A DNA stretch of 51,006 nucleotides from Candidatus Magasanikbacteria bacterium RIFCSPLOWO2_12_FULL_43_12 (GTDB taxonomy: Bacteria > Patescibacteriota > Patescibacteriia > Magasanikbacterales > UBA922), in the NCBI GenBank assembly GCA_001783065.1, contig MFQN01000018.1, positions 1 through 51,006 on the forward strand. The letters are read 5' to 3'. Position 1 is the stretch's first letter; each line of letters begins with the position of its first letter. Below, piece after piece: positions 25,870 through 30,938 of the stretch. The position numbers were made by a program, and so were the translations under genes. The notes beneath the pieces are model-generated. The model was not told the DNA's origin. It searched no databases and saw only the letters and a program-made list of their open reading frames with translations.

Positions 25870-26544
25870 CTAAACAATCAATTTAAATTCTTTCACCAGC
25901 TCTTTGGCCTGTTCTCGAAAAAATTTCTTCACTCCCGGCCAGTTGGCTTTAAAAAATATTCTTGGCTCCGGATCAGCTTCCGCGTCCGCGAAATAAGCCA
26001 AACTTTTGATAATGTGGTGATAATTATGTTCGATATTTGGATACTGGGGACCTAAACGATAAATGATATCAACCAACGGCTCACAATTGCGTATATACCA
26101 ATACAAATCGAAAAAATCTCTTTTTTTACCGCGCTGACTAACGGCAATGATTTTCATCACCGCGATATCTTTCGGCAACAACATACGCACACAACCGTAT
26201 TTGTTTGTTTTTTTACTTGGCGCAAAAAAAGGATAGGCGATAAAACTTGCCTTGGCGCCCATTAACTCGCCGTAAATTGTTCCTTCTTTTATCATCGTCG
26301 TGCGCCAGTCTTTTTTCGGCAAGCGAGACAAGAGTTTGCCGGTATTAAAATCAGCTTGGGGTATAAAAAAATCCAAATCAACCGAACTGCGGTGTCCAAC
26401 TTGCAGAGCCAAAGCCGTACCCCCTGCCAAACACCATTTTGAATGTTCCAACCACTTTTGTTTCGCCAAATAATCCAAAGCTTTTTTCGTGGCGAGAGGA
26501 ATCGCGTCAAAATGCCATTCTAATTCTTGGTGATCAGCTGCCAT
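25870..26544 (-). CDS. AbiEii/AbiGii-family nucleotidyltransferase (toxin)
   Basis: 224 residues. The nucleotidyltransferase core is visible: 'WCLAGGTALALQVGHRSSVDLDFF' (~residues 37-60) gives the GG/GT loop and the DxD metal-binding pair; 'LLPKDIAVMKIIAVSQRGKKRDFFDLYWYI' (~130-160) is the usual second AbiEii block. Members are toxins of type IV-like toxin-antitoxin or abortive-infection systems that modify RNA. It overlaps the end of the small upstream gene by 25 bp, so translation is probably coupled. Confidence 0.9.
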   Translation of the reverse strand: MAADHQELEWHFDAIPLATKKALDYLAKQKWLEHSKWCLAGGTALALQVGHRSSVDLDFFIPQADFNTGKLLSRLPKKDWRTTMIKEGTIYGELMGAKASFIAYPFFAPSKKTNKYGCVRMLLPKDIAVMKIIAVSQRGKKRDFFDLYWYIRNCEPLVDIIYRLGPQYPNIEHNYHHIIKSLAYFADAEADPEPRIFFKANWPGVKKFFREQAKELVKEFKLIV

Positions 26545-26744
26545 AAATTTTTAGTTTCCGGACGCAAAACCCTTGAATGCAGCGCCACTTCGTTGATTAA
26601 TTTTTTCTGATAACTGCGGCTCATCCATCTCACCTCATCGTCCGTGCCAAAATCCAAAATCCGCTCAATGATGTATTTGGCGTGTTTTTTCTTGTCAATT
26701 TTTTTGGGGTCAGTATCCCAAAACAAGGACTGGCGAAAACGCAT
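26520..26744 (-). CDS. DUF6922-like small partner (putative antitoxin)
   Basis: 74 residues beginning 'MRFRQSLFWDTDPKKIDKKK' with 'IIERILDFGTDDEVRWM'. This short family is commonly found directly in front of AbiEii-type nucleotidyltransferases. It is not the AbiEi wHTH antitoxin. The promoter at 26774-26802 serves both genes. The antitoxin role is inferred from position. Confidence 0.8.
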   Translation of the reverse strand: MRFRQSLFWDTDPKKIDKKKHAKYIIERILDFGTDDEVRWMSRSYQKKLINEVALHSRVLRPETKNLWQLITKN

Positions 26745-26773
26745 ATGTCTATTTTTTAACCTCTTACAACTAA

Positions 26774-26802
26774 ATTATAACACAAAATCAACAAAAAAAC
26801 AA
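26774..26802 (-). promoter_or_regulatory. Promoter of the toxin-antitoxin pair
   Basis: Minus strand: TTGTTT (26802-26797), 17-bp spacer, TATAAT (26779-26774). Confidence 0.65.
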
Positions 26803-26842
26803 GTTAAAATAGCCCCACCGAATTGTCTATTAAACCTCATAA

Positions 26843-26903
26843 AATGAAAGCGTCCGCATCAGTCGTGTTTTGAAATGAATCAAAACCGTACTGATGCGGA
26901 CGC
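26843..26903 (-). terminator. Very strong terminator of GC-rich orphan gene 2
   Basis: 14 perfect base pairs, GCGTCCGCATCAGT with ACTGATGCGGACGC, capped by an inner GTTTTGA/TCAAAAC stem; on the minus strand followed by TTTCATTTT. Confidence 0.82.
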
Positions 26904-26968
26904 GCGAGACAAGTGTCCAAGCGACCGAGGCCTCTTGATTGAGTGCCAAGAGACCAAGGATCCAAGGA

Positions 26969-27430
26969 CTACTTGCGGCGAAGGATGCGAACGTTGCCGT
27001 TCCAGACGATGCCGAGCCAGTCCCAGTACTGGACCCAGCAGCCACCGATCCAGTAGACGCAGGCGACGCTCTTGGGGAAGCCCGGACGACGCAAGTCCGT
27101 GAAGACGAACACAACCTTCCCGCGGAGGGCAAAGGGGATGTCGCCCTGGTGACCCAGAAGGTGCGCGCATTCCTCCTTGCCGAGGTTTGCGTTCATCTCC
27201 TTGGCCCGCTCGACCATCACGGGACCGCGCACACTCTCTTCGTTTTTTCGCAAGAAGCCGAGCAAATCGTAGGTGCGACCGCCGACGGTCATGGTGGTGG
27301 GGAGGGAGGCCAAGATCAGCTCGTCGCAAAAGTCCTTGACCTTGCCCGTGTTGTCCGAGCTGATCAAGGCCTGAAACCGCTCGTCACCGAGCTGTTCCGC
27401 CAAGTGAGCCGCCGCTCTGAAATCGCTCAT
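26969..27430 (-). CDS. GC-rich orphan protein 2 (soluble, unknown function)
   Basis: 153 residues. ATG 27430 is preceded by AGGAG at 7 nt. N-terminal helical part, then 'TVGGRTYDLLGFLRKNEESV', 'MVERAKEMNANLGKEE', 'IPFALRGKVVFVFTDLRRP' and a Trp-rich C-terminus ('CVYWIGGCWVQYWDWLGIVW'). I recall similar proteins as multi-copy hypotheticals in Patescibacteria but cannot verify this here. Codon use is GC-rich and unlike neighbours. Single-gene unit with a consensus promoter, ~180-nt leader and a large terminator. Confidence 0.78.
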   Translation of the reverse strand: MSDFRAAAHLAEQLGDERFQALISSDNTGKVKDFCDELILASLPTTMTVGGRTYDLLGFLRKNEESVRGPVMVERAKEMNANLGKEECAHLLGHQGDIPFALRGKVVFVFTDLRRPGFPKSVACVYWIGGCWVQYWDWLGIVWNGNVRILRRK

Positions 27431-27614
27431 TTCCGTTCTCCTACCCTTTTACAAAGGGCTTACTCCTCGCCAACACGGCAAAGAGGAAGAAACTGGTTTT
27501 CCCAGCCTTCTTTCTGCCTGCGATTTGTCATCCCCTTGAAAAATGGGGTCCAAAAATCGCTCAAATTAAACAAAAAGAAAACAAGGATAAACCTATTTTC
27601 AAAGAACAATCTAA
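27431..27614 (-). other. Structured 5' leader of GC-rich orphan gene 2
   Basis: ~180 nt untranslated. It contains GCCGTGTTGGC and CCCTTT-GTA-AAAGGG hairpins, the second directly before the AGGAG. Could influence translation; no known riboswitch recognised. Confidence 0.45.
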
Positions 27615-27620
27615 TAAATT

Positions 27621-27649
27621 ATTATAACAAAAAAATGGGTTCCTGTCAA
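27621..27649 (-). promoter_or_regulatory. Promoter of GC-rich orphan gene 2
   Basis: Minus strand: TTGACA (27649-27644), 17-bp spacer, TATAAT (27626-27621), full consensus. Confidence 0.85.
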
Positions 27650-27702
27650 GCCCCCCCACACACACATAAAAGCACTTTTACCAACAAAATGACTAAAAAA
27701 CT

Positions 27703-28650
27703 CTATAAACGAGATTCCCCCTCCACCACTCTCAACTTTTTGCCATTAAAATCCTGATAATTCTCATGATCAAAATTCCAAAAATTCAGCGGCGCCGGAA
27801 TTTTGCCAGCGCCGTTTGGCGCGTCAATCACATAGGCTGGCACAGCCAAACCGCTTAAGCGCTTGCGCAGTTGAGTAAAAATTTCCACCTCGCGTTTAAA
27901 AGGAACTATGAAACCTTCCGCGCCTCTGACCGGATCACAGCGATAAAGATAATATGGTTTAATGCCAATCTCCACTAAACGCGAAAATAGCTCATATAAA
28001 ATTTCCACGTCGTCATTCACTCCTTTGAGAAAAATTGATTGATTCAAAAGCATAGTCGCAACTTTTTGTAATTTTTTTACCGCTTTAATCGCTTCCGGAG
28101 TGATTTCCGCCGGGTGTTCAAAATGCACCATCAAATACAGAGGTTGTTTTTTTACCACTTTTAAAGCATCCAGCAATTGCTTATTTACCATTGCCGGATT
28201 GGAAACTGGTAATCGCGAAGCCACGCGAATAATTTTTATTTGCGGCAATTTAACAAACTTTCGCAAAACTTTTTTTAATAACACCGGCACGGTTGAGGGA
28301 TCGCCGCCGGAAAAAAGCAATTCTTTAATCTCCGGATGGGCTTTAACATAATTAACCATATTCTCTATGTCTTGATCGGATAATCTGCCTTTTTCTATAT
28401 CAGACACCTTGCGCCGGCGAGTGCAAAAACGACAATAAGCCGCGCAGTTCATGGTCAACAAAATCAAGGCGCGGTTGCCGTATTTATGCACCAATCCGCG
28501 AGTAACCGTGTAATGTTCCTCCAACAATGGATCGTCGCTGGTAACCATTTCAGCTTTTTTTTCTTTGCTGGACGGCACAAACTGACGATAAATCGCTGGA
28601 CATTTTTTAGTTAAGTTTTTAAGATATGGCGACAAGCGGGTGGCGAGCAT
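27703..28650 (-). CDS. Lysine 2,3-aminomutase family radical SAM protein (KamA-like)
   Basis: 315 residues from ATG 28650. A TTG at 28698 overlapping the upstream stop is possible, but the codons between are a GAAAATTG repeat. The radical SAM cluster motif CxxxCxxC is present as 'CAAYCRFC' (Cys69, Cys73, Cys76), followed by 'LLFSGGDPSTVP'. 'DAPNGAGKIP' near residue 275 matches the KamA PLP-lysine segment. The family interconverts alpha- and beta-amino acids (KamA/AblA on free lysine, EpmB on lysine for EF-P); the substrate is undetermined. Third gene of an overlapping operon behind two ATP-grasp ligases. Confidence 0.92.
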   Translation of the reverse strand: MLATRLSPYLKNLTKKCPAIYRQFVPSSKEKKAEMVTSDDPLLEEHYTVTRGLVHKYGNRALILLTMNCAAYCRFCTRRRKVSDIEKGRLSDQDIENMVNYVKAHPEIKELLFSGGDPSTVPVLLKKVLRKFVKLPQIKIIRVASRLPVSNPAMVNKQLLDALKVVKKQPLYLMVHFEHPAEITPEAIKAVKKLQKVATMLLNQSIFLKGVNDDVEILYELFSRLVEIGIKPYYLYRCDPVRGAEGFIVPFKREVEIFTQLRKRLSGLAVPAYVIDAPNGAGKIPAPLNFWNFDHENYQDFNGKKLRVVEGESRL

Positions 28651-28686
28651 ATTTAAAAAATTTTCAATTTTCAATTTACAATTTTC
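28651..28686. repeat. GAAAATTG repeat at the start of the KamA-like gene
   Basis: Tandem GAAAATT/GTAAATT units between the ATP-grasp stop and the ATG of the KamA-like gene. Same family as the repeats inside pgk and ileS. Confidence 0.75.
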
Positions 28687-29725
28687 ATTTATACTCAATT
28701 CCGTATCTGATACAAGCGGCGGAAATAATCCGTTTTAAAAGTGTTTCATAATCAATTCCGGCGACACGGGCGGAAAGCGGGAAATACGAGGTCATGGACA
28801 CTTCCGGCGGAATTAATCCGGCCGGAGAATTAATTTCCAAAATATATGGATTGCCTGCGCGGTCGCAACGGGTGTCAACGCGGCAAAAATCGCACAACTG
28901 CAGAACTTCCCACGCTTGTAAACAAATTCTTTTAATTTTTTCTTCCAAATCAGAGCTGATTTTAGCCGGACAAATAAAATTCGCGCCACCGCTGGCTTCC
29001 TCAATAATCCACTTGACATCTAAAGAATCTATTGGCCTCAATCCTGGCGGTAAAGTGGAATGATCGGACTCGATAATCGGTAAAACTTCCGGCGGATCAT
29101 TGCCCAGAATTGGCACGGAAAATTCCCTGCCGTCTAAAAACGGCTCCACCAGCGCTTTTTGTTTAAAATTACTTATCACAAATTTCAACCGCCGGCGCAA
29201 ACCATTCTCATCTTCAACCACGCTATCATTGGTAATACCGGCTGATGAACCTTGTGAATTCGGCTTTACGATCAAAGGATATTTTAATTCTGAATTCAAC
29301 TCTTCATTTCCGGTTAAAAAGACTTGGTGCGGCAAAACCGGCACACCATGAGATCGTAAAACATCTTTGGCAATCGCTTTATCTAAAACCAGAGCTTCGG
29401 TTAAAGGCGAACCGCCGGTGTAAGGAATTTTCAACATTTCCAGCATCGCCGGAATATGACACTCGCGATCACGACCATGCAATCCCTCCGCGAAATTAAA
29501 AACCAAATCAATTTTGTCTTTGTTTTCGTATAATCGCAAATATGCTTCTTCATTCGCTTCAATCGGCAAAACTTCCAAACCTAAATTTTTAAAATGCTTA
29601 ATCATCCATTCAATCGTCGCCGGATCGTCAAAATCAGTATCAAGCTGAATCCTCTTTTCATTTGGGTCCGGATAATTATGCCTAACATTGTAAAGAAAGG
29701 CGATTTTATTCAGCGGCATATTCAT
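28685..29725 (-). CDS. D-alanine-D-alanine-ligase-like ATP-grasp enzyme (second of pair)
   Basis: 346 residues from ATG 29725, or 344 from the next ATG; both overlap the end of the upstream gene by 14-20 bp. ATP-grasp signatures of the Ddl clade: 'KYPLIVKPNSQGSSAGI' (~160-176), 'EPFLDGREFSVPIL', 'CRVDTRCDRAGNPYILEINSPAG' (~290-312, metal-binding Glu and Asn intact). It joins two amino acids or peptides through an acyl phosphate. The middle ('PIIESDHSTLPPGLRPIDSLDVKW') departs from true Ddl, and the 'F-I-C-P-A' loop differs, so the substrate may not be D-Ala. Co-transcribed with another ligase and a KamA-like mutase. Confidence 0.9.
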   Translation of the reverse strand: MNMPLNKIAFLYNVRHNYPDPNEKRIQLDTDFDDPATIEWMIKHFKNLGLEVLPIEANEEAYLRLYENKDKIDLVFNFAEGLHGRDRECHIPAMLEMLKIPYTGGSPLTEALVLDKAIAKDVLRSHGVPVLPHQVFLTGNEELNSELKYPLIVKPNSQGSSAGITNDSVVEDENGLRRRLKFVISNFKQKALVEPFLDGREFSVPILGNDPPEVLPIIESDHSTLPPGLRPIDSLDVKWIIEEASGGANFICPAKISSDLEEKIKRICLQAWEVLQLCDFCRVDTRCDRAGNPYILEINSPAGLIPPEVSMTSYFPLSARVAGIDYETLLKRIISAACIRYGIEYK

Positions 29726-30740
29726 TGGCGGTAAACGGCAAACGTTCCTTGCCTTGAGCATCGCGCATTGTATTTAAAAGCAATCGTTTTAAAATTTCCG
29801 TAAAATCAATTCCGTATAAGCCTAAAATATTGGCAATCGCGCAATCAAGCTCTTTCGGACCAAACGCCGGGTTGGAATTACTGTCAATAAAATAATAGCG
29901 GTTTGACTGATCAACGCGGATATCAAATTTGCCGTAATCAGACATCCGCGAAACGTCAAAAGCGCGTTTTACGTATTCAGACAAAACCGGATCCTGATAT
30001 TTTTCATAATGGAAGCTGTTGAATCCCTCTGTCCACTGATCATCAAAAGTGGCAAAAACGTATTTCTCATCTTGAGCGTGAAAAACTTTCTCCGCAGTAT
30101 ATACTTTTTTGTTTAATCCTTCCAAAAGCATAGCCGTCACTTCCCGACCCACGATAAACTCTTCCACCAACACCGGTTGTTTGTAGGTGCTGATTAAAAA
30201 TTTCAAACGCTCGCGTAAATGCTTCTCATTTTCCGACACCGCGTCTTTGGTAATTTCCACCGCGCCATGAATTTCGTTCAACTTGCTGATTAATGGAAAA
30301 CGCAATTTATAATCAAGCGGCGCGTTAAACGAAGATATCAGCTGAAATCTTGGTACCGGCACGCCATGGCTTTGCAAAAGTTCTTTAACTAAAAATTTAT
30401 TATAGACTAATGATTCGCCTAAAATTCCCGCTCCGGTATATGGCACATCCATTGATTCCAGCAAACCGGGAATCATGGAAGATAAATACTCCTGCCCGTG
30501 GATTGAGCCTACTAAATTGATTACCAAGTCCGGCTTATCCCGCAACAAATCAGCAACCAAAACCGGATTACCCGGATAATAATAAACTTTGATACCCATC
30601 CGATCTAAATAACCGCCTATCACTTCCGCGTCATGTTTGGCGTCTTTTTCGGTTAAATATTGCGCCTCTGTCGGGAAATACTCTCTTTTAACCTCGCTAT
30701 AAATAATCGCTACTGATTGCGGCAAACCCTCTTTGTCCAT
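29706..30740 (-). CDS. Divergent Ddl-like ATP-grasp enzyme (first of pair)
   Basis: 344 residues from ATG 30740 (MDKEGLPQSVAIIYSEVKRE). It has the Ddl N-terminal Rossmann half with 'PDLVINLVGSIHGQEYLSSMIPGLLESMDVPYTG', central 'RFPLISKLNEIHGAVEI' in place of the usual KP..GSS.G loop, 'VEEFIVGREVTAML', and a C-terminal 'GKFDIRVDQSNRYYFIDSNSNPAFGP' in which the usual metal-binding Glu-Ile-Asn is Asp-Ser-Asn. The ATP-binding and metal sites are therefore altered but recognisable. It is related to, but clearly distinct from, its downstream neighbour. Specificity unknown. Confidence 0.85.
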   Translation of the reverse strand: MDKEGLPQSVAIIYSEVKREYFPTEAQYLTEKDAKHDAEVIGGYLDRMGIKVYYYPGNPVLVADLLRDKPDLVINLVGSIHGQEYLSSMIPGLLESMDVPYTGAGILGESLVYNKFLVKELLQSHGVPVPRFQLISSFNAPLDYKLRFPLISKLNEIHGAVEITKDAVSENEKHLRERLKFLISTYKQPVLVEEFIVGREVTAMLLEGLNKKVYTAEKVFHAQDEKYVFATFDDQWTEGFNSFHYEKYQDPVLSEYVKRAFDVSRMSDYGKFDIRVDQSNRYYFIDSNSNPAFGPKELDCAIANILGLYGIDFTEILKRLLLNTMRDAQGKERLPFTANEYAAE

Positions 30741-30744
30741 AAAA

Positions 30745-30855
30745 TCATTCAAATAAAATAACCCAAAAAGCACTTCCTTGTCTTTTTGGGTTTATAATTT
30801 TTTTTAAATTGTTTTCAGGAAAAGGATCCTCGCTGTCAGACCGCTCAAGGTCCAT
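30745..30855 (-). CDS. Small leader ORF upstream of the ATP-grasp/KamA operon
   Basis: 36 residues (starts MDLERSDSEDPFPENNL, ends with GSAFWVILFE). Its stop lies five bases before the ATG of the first ligase. TATAAT ends six bases before its ATG, suggesting a leaderless start. The 3' half encodes the stem of the 30760-30792 hairpin. It has three Lys close to the hairpin (LKK, PKR). It could be a regulatory leader peptide, a precursor peptide for the ligases, or chance. Confidence 0.35.
   Translation of the reverse strand: MDLERSDSEDPFPENNLKKIINPKRQGSAFWVILFE
30750..30792 (-). terminator. Hairpin with U-rich tail inside the leader of the ATP-grasp/KamA operon
   Basis: Minus strand: AACCCAAAAAG (30792-30782), 11-nt loop, CTTTTTGGGTT (30770-30760), then ATTTTATTTG. 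The 11 bp are perfect. It may terminate ileS read-through or act as an attenuator, because it lies between the TTGACA promoter (30894-30921) and the first ligase. Confidence 0.7.
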
Positions 30856-30893
30856 AATTTTATTATAACGAAAATGGCATGAAAACCACCTAT

Positions 30894-30921
30894 ATTTTAT
30901 CACTCTAAAATTACCTGTCAA
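30894..30921 (-). promoter_or_regulatory. Promoter of the ATP-grasp/KamA operon
   Basis: Minus strand: TTGACA (30921-30916), 16-bp spacer, TAAAAT (30899-30894), between the ileS stop and the leader ORF. Confidence 0.65.
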
Positions 30922-30938
30922 CAAAATTAACCACCAAC

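Noticed and set aside
26875-27757. 272-codon plus-strand ORF across 26939-27757
   Set aside because: Antisense to GC-rich orphan gene 2 and runs through its promoter and leader; no ribosome-binding site.
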